DNA of 64,000 nt, taken from positions 1-64,000 of the forward strand of contig JACKPZ010000008.1 of NCBI GenBank assembly GCA_024233135.1, in the 5' to 3' direction. This document shows positions 24,875-33,813 of the stretch, piece after piece. Numbering within the stretch: position 1 is the stretch's first letter; each line of letters begins with the position of its first letter. Source of the DNA: Akkermansiaceae bacterium (GTDB lineage Bacteria; Verrucomicrobiota; Verrucomicrobiia; Verrucomicrobiales; Akkermansiaceae). The notes under the pieces are model-generated. The model was given only the letters and a program-made list of their open reading frames with translations. It did no database searches and was not told where the DNA came from. The translations under genes were made by a program, and so were the position numbers.

Positions 24875-25888
24875 TCAGCCGAGGATGCGCGCGATGTGGC
24901 GTGCCTTGTGGCGGAGCTGGGGATTCTCGATGAAGCGCAGCACGTGGCCCTTGCGTTTGCTGCGCTGGAGACTCAGCGAGGCGAGCCGGCGGGTGATCTC
25001 GATGAAGCGGAGCGCCAGCCATGTTTCGCGCGGCGGGATGGCGTCCTCACCGTAGGCGGAGAAGAATGTCTCGTAGTCGTTGCGGCGGCCGCCGCAGGAG
25101 TCCACCTCGGCGCGGGTGGCGGGGCGGAGACGGTAGATGTCGAGGTAGAGCAGAAACCGGCAGATGTCCTGGTGGACGGGCATCCGGCGGGCCGCGGTGT
25201 AGTCGAAACCGCAGGTTTTCCGGCCGTCGATGAAGAGGTTGAAGGGCGTGTAGTCGCCATGCACCGTGGCGTGAAGCAGGGGGGTGTCCCGGATGCCCGC
25301 GGCATAGCCGGCGGCACGATCGATGCAGTCGCGGAGGAACGGGTCGTCGTCCCACGCCGCGGGGCGCTTGTTCTGGATCTTGACCCGGGTGCGTTCCACT
25401 TTCTGACGCAAGGCGTCGGGGTCGGGCGTTTCTTGCGCCGGATCGGACAGCGAGTGGAACCAACGCAGCCAGACGGCGGCCCGCCGGATGATCCGGGCGC
25501 GCTCGGCAGGGGAATGAAAACGGCGGATCAGGAGGTCTCCGGCGAGTGGCGCGTTGACGTATTCCATGACCAGCGCGTTGGCCCGGTGAACGAACAGCAG
25601 GTGCTCGGGAACGGTGTGCTCCCCGGTGGCGCCGCGGTGGATCGAGCGGTTCCGCTCGAACAAGAGGAACGCCTGGTTTTCCGCCGCCTTGCCGGAGCGG
25701 TAGGTCTTGAGGACCACCTCGGGCAACCGGAATGTTTCGGAACGCAGGAAGCGGATCCGGCAGTCGCGGCGCTTGAGCGACGGCCGGGATTCGACCCAGT
25801 CATTCGCTCCGGTGGCCTCGACGAGGTCCGGAAGGATGGCCTGCACGTCGCGGGCGCGACCGCCGCCGATGTTCTGTCGGCGGGACAC
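24875..25888 (-). CDS. Aminoglycoside-phosphotransferase-fold kinase-like protein
   Basis: The 337-residue protein (GTG start) shows the catalytic region of the APH/choline kinase fold: HATVHGDYTPFNLFIDG with the Brenner motif HGDxxxxN, followed by GFDYTAARRMPVHQDICRFL, where the Asp after Gly-Phe stands in the position of the Mg-binding DFD/DWE residue. An upstream VVLKTY lysine could bind ATP. The Arg/Lys-rich C-terminus (SLQRSKRKGHVLRF) resembles those of lipopolysaccharide-core or sugar kinases. The substrate cannot be predicted; antibiotic resistance should not be assumed. Confidence 0.7.
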   Translation of the reverse strand: MSRRQNIGGGRARDVQAILPDLVEATGANDWVESRPSLKRRDCRIRFLRSETFRLPEVVLKTYRSGKAAENQAFLLFERNRSIHRGATGEHTVPEHLLFVHRANALVMEYVNAPLAGDLLIRRFHSPAERARIIRRAAVWLRWFHSLSDPAQETPDPDALRQKVERTRVKIQNKRPAAWDDDPFLRDCIDRAAGYAAGIRDTPLLHATVHGDYTPFNLFIDGRKTCGFDYTAARRMPVHQDICRFLLYLDIYRLRPATRAEVDSCGGRRNDYETFFSAYGEDAIPPRETWLALRFIEITRRLASLSLQRSKRKGHVLRFIENPQLRHKARHIARILG

Positions 25889-26141
25889 TTAGCGGAAAGT
25901 TCGGACCGGCCGGCAGGCGGAAGGTGTGGAATGGAGGATCTGTCGGGCGGGCGCGGGCTGGAAATCCCGGATCCGTGGGGCGGACTGGCTCATGGGCAAG
26001 GCACCTATCCGAGCCGACGATGGCTGGCAAGCGGATGTGACATCCGGCCGATCCTCCGCCGCGGTGAAGTTGCGGCTTGGCAGAGTGCCGCGCGCGGGAT
26101 GCGATGGGCGGGCGATGATCTCGATGACGGAAGGAGTTCCG

Positions 26142-28121
26142 ATGCCCGGTTTCCGCGAATCCGTCCACGACGCGTTTTCGCCGAAGGGCGTGCTGGCGAA
26201 GTCGCGCGACTTCGAGTTCCGCCCGCAGCAGCAGGAGCTCGCCGCCGCGGTGGCCGAGGCATTCGTTTCCTCGTCGCCCCTCGTCGCGGAGGCGGGCACC
26301 GGTGTCGGCAAATCCCTCGCCTATCTCTACCCGGCCGCGCGTTATGCGCTCGAAACCGGTCGCAAGGGGGTGATCTCGACCCACACGATCAACCTGCAGG
26401 AACAACTCGTCCGCAAGGACATCCCGATCGTCCGCAGGCTCGTCGACGACGAACTGCCCGCCGTGTTGCTCAAGGGGCGGCAGAACTACCTGTGCCCGCA
26501 ACGGCTGCGGCGCGCGCTCGAGCAATCGGGCGATCTGTTCACGACCACCGAGACCGAGGAACTGGAGGCGATCCGCCGCTGGGCGGAAGGCACGCGCGAC
26601 GGCACGCTCAGTGATCTGGATTTCCAGCCGCAGATGAAGGTGTGGCTGCAGGTGTGCAGCGAGGCGCACCTGTGCAGCGCGCGCATCTGCGGACCGCGCG
26701 GAAACTGCTTTTTTCAAGAGGCCCGAAAGGCCGCGGCCGACGCTCGGCTGGTGGTGGTGAACCACACGTTGTTTTTCGCGTTGCTCAACACCGAGATCGC
26801 CGGTGAGGACGGTGACGAGGGCGCGAAGCCGAAGGGGTTCCTGTTTCCCAACGACTTCGCGGTGCTCGACGAGGCGCACACCATCGAGCAGGTCGCCGCT
26901 GTCCAACTCGGGCTGCGGGTCTCCCAGGCGGGCCTGCGTTTCGATCTCCAGCGGCTCTACCACCCGCGGACGAGGAAAGGCCTGCTGCGCGCGTTCGGCA
27001 GGGCCTCCGCGATGCTCGCCGTGGAGGAGGCCGTGCGCGAATCGGAGCGTTTCTTCCAACAGATCGGCGACCGGTCGAGCTTCGGAAACTACTCGAAGGA
27101 ATGCCGCGTGCGGCAGCCGGAGTTCGTCCCGAACACGCTGGCCGATCCGCTGCGGCGGCTGTGGGGCGAGATCGATTCCATCGCTGCGGAAACCGAATCC
27201 GAAACCACCCGCGCCGAGCTGCAGGACGCGTCGCGCCGCCTGCGCGAAACCCATGGCGCGCTCGGCGTGTTTCTCGACCAGAGCAGCGAGGACAGTGTCT
27301 ACTGGGTCGAGCGCGGAGGACGTGACGAGACGAGCTTCAGCGTGCATGCCGCGCCGGTGGATGTCGCGGGCCGGTTGCGTCCGCTGTTGTTTCGCGGCGG
27401 CTCGCAGATCGTGCTCACCAGCGCCACCCTCGGCGTGGGCGATCCGAAGCTCAGCTACTTCCGCGGGCGGGTGGGCGCGGAGCAGGCGCGCGCGCTTTGC
27501 ATCGGCAGCCCTTTCGATTTCCAACGCCAGATGCGGGTGCGGATTTACAAGTCGGTGCCCGATCCGGGGACGCCGAAATACGACGAGCAGCTCGCGCTGG
27601 GCATTCGCGACGCCGTCACCGAGAGCGAGGGCCGTGCCTTCGTCTTGTTCACCAGCTACCGCACGATGCGCGATGCCGCGTCGCGGCTGTCGTCGTTTTT
27701 CCAACAACGCGGCTGGCGCCTTCTCATGCAGGGCGAGGGGATGCCTCGGCACCGGATGATCGAGGAGTTCCGGAACGACGTGCACAGCGTGCTCTTTGGC
27801 ACGGACAGCTTCTGGACCGGCGTCGATGTGCCCGGCGAGGCGCTCTCCAACGTGATCGTCACGCGCCTGCCCTTCGCCGTGCCGGACCACCCGCTCACCG
27901 CGTCGCGCCTGGAAGCCATCGAGGCCGCCGGCGGCAATCCGTTCATGGACTACTCGGTGCCCGAGGCGATCCTCAAGCTGCGCCAGGGCGTCGGCCGCCT
28001 CATCCGCACCGGCAACGACCGCGGCCTGGTCTGCATCCTCGATAACCGCATCCTCACGAAACGCTACGGCAAGGCCTTCCTCCAGGCGCTGCCCGACGCG
28101 CCGGTGGATGTGATCGGATAG
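26142..28121 (+). CDS. DinG-family ATP-dependent DNA helicase
   Basis: The 659-residue XPD/DinG-like superfamily 2 helicase has Walker A AEAGTGVGKSLAYLYP (near 50), the DEAH box VLDEAHTIEQ, and helicase motifs near the C-terminus (GTDSFWTGVDVPGE; QGVGRLIRTGNDRG). Four cysteines between residues about 115 and 195 (NYLCPQ, HLCSARICGPRGNC) match the iron-sulfur cluster position of DinG. ATG 26142 is preceded by a strong Shine-Dalgarno AAGGAG at 26131-26136; the longer frame is not supported. Likely role: unwinding R-loops or damaged DNA. The 253 bases upstream (25889-26141) hold no other gene. Confidence 0.9.
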   Translation: MPGFRESVHDAFSPKGVLAKSRDFEFRPQQQELAAAVAEAFVSSSPLVAEAGTGVGKSLAYLYPAARYALETGRKGVISTHTINLQEQLVRKDIPIVRRLVDDELPAVLLKGRQNYLCPQRLRRALEQSGDLFTTTETEELEAIRRWAEGTRDGTLSDLDFQPQMKVWLQVCSEAHLCSARICGPRGNCFFQEARKAAADARLVVVNHTLFFALLNTEIAGEDGDEGAKPKGFLFPNDFAVLDEAHTIEQVAAVQLGLRVSQAGLRFDLQRLYHPRTRKGLLRAFGRASAMLAVEEAVRESERFFQQIGDRSSFGNYSKECRVRQPEFVPNTLADPLRRLWGEIDSIAAETESETTRAELQDASRRLRETHGALGVFLDQSSEDSVYWVERGGRDETSFSVHAAPVDVAGRLRPLLFRGGSQIVLTSATLGVGDPKLSYFRGRVGAEQARALCIGSPFDFQRQMRVRIYKSVPDPGTPKYDEQLALGIRDAVTESEGRAFVLFTSYRTMRDAASRLSSFFQQRGWRLLMQGEGMPRHRMIEEFRNDVHSVLFGTDSFWTGVDVPGEALSNVIVTRLPFAVPDHPLTASRLEAIEAAGGNPFMDYSVPEAILKLRQGVGRLIRTGNDRGLVCILDNRILTKRYGKAFLQALPDAPVDVIG

Positions 28122-28137
28122 AAACCCGGAGCCCGTG

Positions 28138-28857
28138 TCACGAGCCGCGCAGGGAAACCGTGCGGGCGATGCAGCGTTTCAACAGCGCCGCGTCCCATTG
28201 TCCGGGAGCGGTGGCCGTTTCGCCGAGAAATCCGTAGTTCAACACGCTCCCGCACTGCGCGCACAACAACCGCGAGACCGGCGCGAGCGGCCCCATGCCC
28301 ATCGATGCGACGGCGATCCCATGATCCGCGAGTTGGAAATCCGCAAGCCGCGCAAGATCGGTGGTTTCGTTCAGCTTCGCGGCGACCTTGAACGCCGCCG
28401 CACCCGCGTCGCGCGCCTGCTCCAGCCGGTCCGTCAGCACGGCGTCGTCCGGCAGTTTCGTAAAATCGTGAAACGAGGCGATCCATGGGATTCTCCGGTC
28501 GGCCAGCAGTCCGATGGTCGGTTTCATCTCACCGATGCTCGCCACCTCGATGTCCACGCATGCGGCGTCCTCCAGCGCGGCTTCGAGCATCCGGGCGCGC
28601 GTGTCCGCTCCGAGGTTTCCCGCTCCGCCTTCATCGCCGCGCCGTGCCGTGAAGAGCAGCGGCAGCCTCGCGAGATGACCCCAGATGCGCTCCGGCACTC
28701 CGCGATCCGCCGCGTCCAGCAGATCGAGACGGATCTCCACGAGGTCGCAGGCCTCCGCTGTCGCTTGCGGATCCGCCGTGGCCAGCGATCGGCCGTCGCC
28801 GAAGCTGCCGACGACGTTCGTACGGCCGGTGTCGAGGCGGAAATCGCTCTGCGTCAT
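28138..28857 (-). CDS. aroD: AroD, type I 3-dehydroquinate dehydratase
   Basis: AroD catalyses the third shikimate-pathway step, dehydration of 3-dehydroquinate. The 239-residue protein shows the type I pattern: CDLVEIRLDLL (substrate Glu and Arg), LLFTARRGDEGG, WIASFHDFTKLPD with the catalytic His, AAFKVAAKLNE with the Schiff-base Lys candidate, VASMGMGPLAPVSRLLCAQCGS and the C-terminal APGQWDAALLKR. Length matches the family (225-255). It converges with the DinG gene, leaving 16 bases between stops. Confidence 0.88.
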   Translation of the reverse strand: MTQSDFRLDTGRTNVVGSFGDGRSLATADPQATAEACDLVEIRLDLLDAADRGVPERIWGHLARLPLLFTARRGDEGGAGNLGADTRARMLEAALEDAACVDIEVASIGEMKPTIGLLADRRIPWIASFHDFTKLPDDAVLTDRLEQARDAGAAAFKVAAKLNETTDLARLADFQLADHGIAVASMGMGPLAPVSRLLCAQCGSVLNYGFLGETATAPGQWDAALLKRCIARTVSLRGS

Positions 28858-29034
28858 GGCGCAGTGATGAGCGGTCGCGCGGACTCCGTCAACCGCTTGT
28901 CGAGCGCTGGCAGAATGCATCGTAATGACTTGCCCGGACACGGTATTTACTTCGTTCGCCTTTTTTCGAGAAACCGAGCTTTTCTCTGGCCAACCCGAAA
29001 CCCGATTCCCTAATTTCCGGAAAATCCCAAGCGC
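28858..29034 (+). promoter_or_regulatory. Divergent upstream region of the Amuc_1102-1098-like operon
   Basis: The 177-base gap between aroD (leftward) and the five-gene cluster (rightward) must hold the cluster promoter. It is relatively AT-rich near 28915-29030, with a TATTTA at about 28942 and a CGCCTTTTTTCG tract, but no -35/-10 pair with proper spacing was found. No gene is seen. Confidence 0.3.
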
Positions 29035-29661
29035 ATGAAGACACTGTTCCGCTCCGCACTCGCCGCCACATTCTGCTTCTCGCTCGCGGCCGCCTCCATC
29101 GGCACGGCAAACGCACAGGCCGCCAAAGCCGAAATCGAAAAACCAAGTTTCGACGATCTCCCCTCGCCCGAATTTTCCGGCGGCAAACAAAAGTCGTTCA
29201 AGCCGAAGGACTGGCTCGAAATGGAATCCAAGGTCAAGGTCCAGATGCGGCCCGAGCCGGAGTCCAAGACCTGCGAACGCCTCACCGTGAAATGGTACGT
29301 CCTGGTGAAGAACCCCGAGCGCAACGGCCCGATGCTTCTCCTCACCCGCACCGTCGAGCACGTCAACGTCCCGCTCGAAGAGGATGTCTACTGCTCGACG
29401 TATCTCTCCCCGGGTTCCGTGAAACGCCTCACCGGTTCCGACAAGGGCGGTAAGAACGCCGTCGAGGCCGTCGGCATCGAGGTGCTCATCAATGGCGAGA
29501 AAGTCGGCGAGGAAACCACCAAGTTCAAAAACGGCTGGTGGAATTCCCCCTCCAACAAGATTTCGCGCAGCGACTCCGTGCCTCTCATGACCAAGGCGGA
29601 AACCCCCTTTGCCAACATGTGGTGGGACCGCTACGCGGAGGTGAAACCCGACGCCCGCTGA
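29035..29661 (+). CDS. Amuc_1102-like secreted protein of the pilus-associated cluster
   Basis: The 208-residue protein has a signal peptide (MKTLFRSALAATFCFSLAAA, ending at a TANAQ cleavage site) and a beta-rich mature part beginning with a KPSFDDLPSPEF-like stretch. I recognise it mainly by position: it is first of five genes in the same order as Amuc_1102-1098 of Akkermansia. No enzymatic motif is visible. A periplasmic or pilus-accessory role is an inference. The next gene starts 63 bases later. Confidence 0.7.
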   Translation: MKTLFRSALAATFCFSLAAASIGTANAQAAKAEIEKPSFDDLPSPEFSGGKQKSFKPKDWLEMESKVKVQMRPEPESKTCERLTVKWYVLVKNPERNGPMLLLTRTVEHVNVPLEEDVYCSTYLSPGSVKRLTGSDKGGKNAVEAVGIEVLINGEKVGEETTKFKNGWWNSPSNKISRSDSVPLMTKAETPFANMWWDRYAEVKPDAR

Positions 29662-29724
29662 TCGGTCCGGCCGCCTGATCCTCCGTCATCCCGTTTTTTT
29701 CGACTTTTCTCATTCCATCATCTT

Positions 29725-31590
29725 ATGGCCGATCCCCAGAGCTCCGTCGCCATCAACATCGGTTCGCAGCGCATCAGCATGGCTGTCTTCGAGGTATCGA
29801 AGAACGGCGGCCTGGTCCTCAAGTCCTACGATTCGGAAAGCATCTCCGCGGACCCGACGATGGACGCGGCGCGTGTCTCCCAAACCCGTGTGGCCATCGC
29901 CGATCTCACGCAGCGCCTCAAGGTCGGCAAGACCAAGGCCCGCTACGCGATCTCCGGTCAGGCCGTCTTCACCCGTTTCGTGAAGCTGCCGCCGCTGCAG
30001 GAGGACAACATCGAGCAGCTCGTCACCTACGAGGCCCAGCAACATGTCCCATTCCCGCTCGACGAAGTGGTCTGGGACTACGAACTCATCCCCTCCGGTG
30101 ACGACAAGGAAGTCGTCATCGTCGCCATCAAGGGGGACGCGCTTGATGAAATCAACAGCGCCGTCAATGACAGCGGACTCGGAACCGCCGAGGTCGATGT
30201 CGCGCCGATGGCCCTCTACAACGCCTTCCGCGCCACCTACGGCCAACCGGATGAGCCGATCCTGCTCATCGACATCGGTGCCAAGACCAGCAACCTGCTC
30301 TACATCGAAGGCCAGCGGTTCTTCACCCGCAGTGTCGCCATCGGCGGCGCCGCCGTTACCGCGGCCATCGCCAAGGAATACGGTGTCTCGTTCCTCGAGG
30401 CGGAACATCAGAAGGTCGACAACGGCCTCGTCGCCCTCGGCGGCGGCCACACCGAGCAGTTGGACGAGGCGGTCGCCGCCCTCGCCATGGTGATCCGCAA
30501 CGCTCTCTCCCGCCTGCCGGCCGAGATCGCCCGCACCACCAACTACTACCGCAGCCAGCACGGTGGCAGCGCCCCGCGCCGCGTCCTGCTCGCCGGCGGC
30601 GGTGCGAACCTGCCCTACACCCTCGAGTTCTTCCAAGAGAAGCTCAACCTGCCGGTCGAATACTTCAACCCCGTCCGCAACGTCGCCATCGGCAAAGGCG
30701 TGGATCCTGCCGTGATCCAGCGCGACGGCCACACGATGGGTGAACTCGTCGGTCTCGGTCTCCGTGGCGTCGGCAAGTCGGAAATCAACATCGATCTTGT
30801 GCCGCAGGTCGTCGAACAGACGCGCGCCGCGGACCGTCGCAAGCCGTTCTTCATCGGTGCCGCCGCCGCGCTCGTCCTCGGCATGGCCGCTTGGGCCGTT
30901 CTTCAGAACCTAGCCGCCGGCGCGGGGACGGACAAAACCCAGACGATGGGCGAGACCAACGATTCGCTCACTCCTGTCAAAAACCAGATCAACAAACTGC
31001 TCGGCACGCAGGGCAGGCTCACCAGTATCGCCGGTTCCTACGTCGATGCGGAAAAGGCCCGCGGTTTCTGGCCCGATCTTGTCTCCGAAGTCCGCGGCGC
31101 GTTTGCCAGCGACGCCGTCTGGCTTACCGACATGGTGCCGCTGCACGGATACGACCCCGCGGTCGCGCTGGCGAAGAAGACCGGGCGTGAGGCGAAGGAG
31201 AACGGCAAGCCCGTCGTCCGCGCCGAGTTCTTCAACACCCCCTACGGCAGCAGCCCGCTGGTCGAGATCCAGGTCCAACAGCCGCAGCAGAAAAAGAAGA
31301 ACAACCAGCAAGCCGCGCCGCCGCCTGTCGCCACCGCCAACGCCGTCCGCATCAATGGATTCTGGCGCGAGAACCCGAGGAGCCAGAACGTCGTGTCCGA
31401 CCTCCTCAAGCGGCTCCGTGAAGGTTCATCGACCTTCCGTTTCACCGTGGATGATCCCAACAAAAAGGACAACAAGCTCACATTGAGCGACGAAAACATC
31501 CTCGACATCACCGTCACCGGCGAAGCCGGCGAACTCGGTTTCCCCTTTGAAATCACCCTGCCGCTCGATCACGAGATTCCCATCAAGTGA
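29725..31590 (+). CDS. PilM-like actin-fold protein with C-terminal PilN-like membrane region (Amuc_1101-like)
   Basis: The 621-residue protein has an N-terminal FtsA/PilM actin-like ATPase fold of about 355 residues: VAINIGSQRISMAVFEV, YEAQQHVPFPLDEVVWDYE, ILLIDIGAKTSNLLYIEG, VLLAGGGANLPYTL. After residue 372 comes one membrane helix (FFIGAAAALVLGMAAWAVL), then a coiled coil and a periplasmic domain. This second half resembles PilN in layout. PilM alone is about 350 residues, so this looks like a PilM-PilN fusion. In type IV pili PilM binds the PilN tail in the cytoplasm, which a fusion would make permanent. A Gln/Lys-rich stretch lies near 515-530. Confidence 0.85.
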   Translation: MADPQSSVAINIGSQRISMAVFEVSKNGGLVLKSYDSESISADPTMDAARVSQTRVAIADLTQRLKVGKTKARYAISGQAVFTRFVKLPPLQEDNIEQLVTYEAQQHVPFPLDEVVWDYELIPSGDDKEVVIVAIKGDALDEINSAVNDSGLGTAEVDVAPMALYNAFRATYGQPDEPILLIDIGAKTSNLLYIEGQRFFTRSVAIGGAAVTAAIAKEYGVSFLEAEHQKVDNGLVALGGGHTEQLDEAVAALAMVIRNALSRLPAEIARTTNYYRSQHGGSAPRRVLLAGGGANLPYTLEFFQEKLNLPVEYFNPVRNVAIGKGVDPAVIQRDGHTMGELVGLGLRGVGKSEINIDLVPQVVEQTRAADRRKPFFIGAAAALVLGMAAWAVLQNLAAGAGTDKTQTMGETNDSLTPVKNQINKLLGTQGRLTSIAGSYVDAEKARGFWPDLVSEVRGAFASDAVWLTDMVPLHGYDPAVALAKKTGREAKENGKPVVRAEFFNTPYGSSPLVEIQVQQPQQKKKNNQQAAPPPVATANAVRINGFWRENPRSQNVVSDLLKRLREGSSTFRFTVDDPNKKDNKLTLSDENILDITVTGEAGELGFPFEITLPLDHEIPIK

Positions 31591-31640
31591 TCTGATACCG
31601 CACACCTCCGCAGGCACCATCCTTTCTCGCCGCTGAACAT

Positions 31641-32669
31641 ATGAATTGGATCAAAGAGAACAAATTCCTCGCCGGGCTCATCGGCGGCACCCTTGTCGCC
31701 GTCGTCCTGCTTTACCTCCTCGGTTCGAGGGGCGGTGCCAAATATGACGAGGCGAAGGAAGCGTTCGATACGGCGGCCGCCGAGGCGGCCCAGTCCGAGC
31801 GCCTCGCCCTCTACCCGAACCAGGAGAACCTCAACGCCAAGAAGAAGGCGATCGACGAATACCGCGAGAATCTCAAGGGACTCCAGCAGGACTTCGACAA
31901 GTTCCGCCCGGAGAAGATTGAAAACACCTCGCCGCAGGAGTTCACCGACCTCCTCGTCAAGGCGGACAGTGAAACCCGCGCCGCCTTCGAGCAGGCCGGA
32001 ACCACCGTCCCCGATGCGTATTTCTGCGGCTTCGAGCGCTACAAAACCGAGCTCGCCCGCAGCAACGCCACCGGCATCCTCACCTACGAACTCGGTTACG
32101 TCCGGCAATTGATGCAGGAACTCGCCAAAGCCGGGATCGACGAGCTCAAGAACGTCCATCGCCCGGCCCTTGCCGAGGAAAACGGAGCCCAGTTTCAACC
32201 CGGTCCCAACGATGTCGCCCGCGCGATGCCGCTTGAGGTCACTTTCTCCGGATCCGAGGAGTCCGTCCGCAAGTTCTTCACCGCGCTCACCAATCCGGAG
32301 AACGGATTTGTCGTGGTCCGCTCGTTGCGTGTCAGCAACAGCAAGCGCGGCGTCCCGCCGAAGGCCGGCGATGCCAAGTTCGACAATCCTTCCAAAGCGG
32401 CGCCCGCGGCCGGCACCGCCGCCGATCTCTTCAGCGGTGGCTTCGTCCTCCCCGGTGAAGAAGAGGAAGCCGCTCCCGCCGAAGGCGATGCCGCGGCCGA
32501 AAACGATGCCACCGCCGCCGATGCCCCCGAGGAAACTCCCGCTCCCTCACCGGAACCGGAATCCTCGGACAGCAGCCGCATCCTCCAACAGGTTCTCGGC
32601 AGCGAAGACGTCCAGGTCTTCGTCCGTCTCGACCTGATGCAGTTCCTCGCAGCCAAAGAGCTTCCCTGA
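31641..32669 (+). CDS. Amuc_1100-like envelope protein (PilO-like)
   Basis: The 342-residue protein has an N-terminal membrane helix (about residues 12-30), a coiled coil, then an alpha/beta domain. It matches Amuc_1100 in several places: VHRPAL against VYRPQL, MPLEVTFSGSEESVRKFFTAL against MPLEIAFQGDRESVLKAMNAI, and ILQQVLGSEDVQVFVRLDL against IQQVIKPYMGKEQVFVQVSL. An Ala/Glu/Pro-rich insert of about 60 residues (near 255-310) precedes the last strand and makes it slightly longer. Helix-coiled coil-ferredoxin-like layout and its place after the PilMN-like gene suggest a PilO role in the periplasm. Confidence 0.85.
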   Translation: MNWIKENKFLAGLIGGTLVAVVLLYLLGSRGGAKYDEAKEAFDTAAAEAAQSERLALYPNQENLNAKKKAIDEYRENLKGLQQDFDKFRPEKIENTSPQEFTDLLVKADSETRAAFEQAGTTVPDAYFCGFERYKTELARSNATGILTYELGYVRQLMQELAKAGIDELKNVHRPALAEENGAQFQPGPNDVARAMPLEVTFSGSEESVRKFFTALTNPENGFVVVRSLRVSNSKRGVPPKAGDAKFDNPSKAAPAAGTAADLFSGGFVLPGEEEEAAPAEGDAAAENDATAADAPEETPAPSPEPESSDSSRILQQVLGSEDVQVFVRLDLMQFLAAKELP

Positions 32670-32699
32670 TCTTCCTTTCCAAGCCCAAAGCCCGCTCCC

Positions 32700-33758
32700 A
32701 TGTCCTGGTTCGAAAAGAATTACGAAAAAGTCGTCCTCGGTGGCGCCGTTGTCGCCGCGCTCGGCCTCGCCTACTTCGGATGGTCCAAATACCAAAAGGC
32801 CGAGGAAGACTTCAATATCGGCCTCCGGGGCAAGGGTGCGGACAACACCGACGTGCCCGGTGCCGAGTTGATCCCGAAGACCGGTCAGAGCCTCAAGGCC
32901 GACCGTACCTGGTCCAAGGCTCTCGACGGCGACCGTCCCGTCGATCTCTTCACCGGCATCCCGCTTTTCATCAAACGGGACAACCCGGAGCAACCGCTCG
33001 ACCTCCTGAAGGGCGAGATGGTCCACTCTCCGATTCCCAACCAGTGGTGGCTGGAACACCAGATCGACCTCGGGTTCGCCGACTCCCCGCAGCGCGACCC
33101 CGATGACGATGGATTCACCAATCTGGAGGAGTTCAAAGGCAAGACCGACCCCAACAATGCCAAGTCCCATCCGGAACTCATCCGCAAGCTCAAGTATGTG
33201 AAGGACGAGAGCCTCGTCTGGGTCGTTCGCCCCGGCTATGGGTCGAACGGTCAGTTTCCCTTCAACTACGAGGATGGCGAGGGCAAGCGAAACCGTGTTT
33301 CCGCGGCCAACATGATCGAACCCGGTGGCCTGTTCTTCCCGGAAGCTCCGCAGAAGAACCGCTTCAAGCTGCTCGGCCATGAGGTCCGCAAGGTGTTGAA
33401 CGAGAAAATCAACATCGAGCAGGACGTCACCATCGTCCGCATCGAGGATCAGAAGCCCAACAAGAAGGGAACGATCTACGAGTTTCCCTCGCCGCTCCCG
33501 GACGATGCCCGCAAGAACCAGTTCCTTCAGTATGACCGCACCGCCGTGCTCTCGCTTGAGGCCCTCGGAATGGAAGGCGACGAATTCAAAGTCGAGGAGA
33601 ACACCACTTTCGCTCTTCCGCCGGACGGCGCGGAGAAAAAATACAGAGTAAAGACAGTCACGCCGGACTCGATCACCGTCGAATATCCCACTGCGGATGG
33701 AGGCACCAAAGAGATCGAGATCAACAAGGGTTCGCTCCCGGAAATCCCGTGGGAATAA
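32700..33758 (+). CDS. Amuc_1099-like membrane-anchored protein (possible PilP analogue)
   Basis: The 352-residue protein has one N-terminal membrane helix (VVLGGAVVAALGLAYFGW, about residues 12-30) and a large periplasmic part. A segment DPDDDGFTNLEEFKGKTDP near residue 137 is a calcium-binding EF-hand/thrombospondin-type-3 loop. The C-terminal half is beta-rich (DQKPNKKGTIYEF; LPPDGAEKKYRVKTV). Fourth gene of the cluster, 30 bases after the Amuc_1100-like gene and 55 before the secretin gene. PilP links PilO to the secretin in classical systems; that assignment here is inference from order only. Confidence 0.78.
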   Translation: MSWFEKNYEKVVLGGAVVAALGLAYFGWSKYQKAEEDFNIGLRGKGADNTDVPGAELIPKTGQSLKADRTWSKALDGDRPVDLFTGIPLFIKRDNPEQPLDLLKGEMVHSPIPNQWWLEHQIDLGFADSPQRDPDDDGFTNLEEFKGKTDPNNAKSHPELIRKLKYVKDESLVWVVRPGYGSNGQFPFNYEDGEGKRNRVSAANMIEPGGLFFPEAPQKNRFKLLGHEVRKVLNEKINIEQDVTIVRIEDQKPNKKGTIYEFPSPLPDDARKNQFLQYDRTAVLSLEALGMEGDEFKVEENTTFALPPDGAEKKYRVKTVTPDSITVEYPTADGGTKEIEINKGSLPEIPWE

Positions 33759-33813
33759 CCCGAAAAAACACTTCCCAAATCCCGAAAACATCGCCAGAAA
33801 CCGTCAGCCTACT

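Noticed and set aside
24875..25888. Aminoglycoside resistance gene
   Set aside because: Only the general APH/kinase fold can be seen. Many housekeeping kinases share it, and nothing nearby suggests a resistance island.
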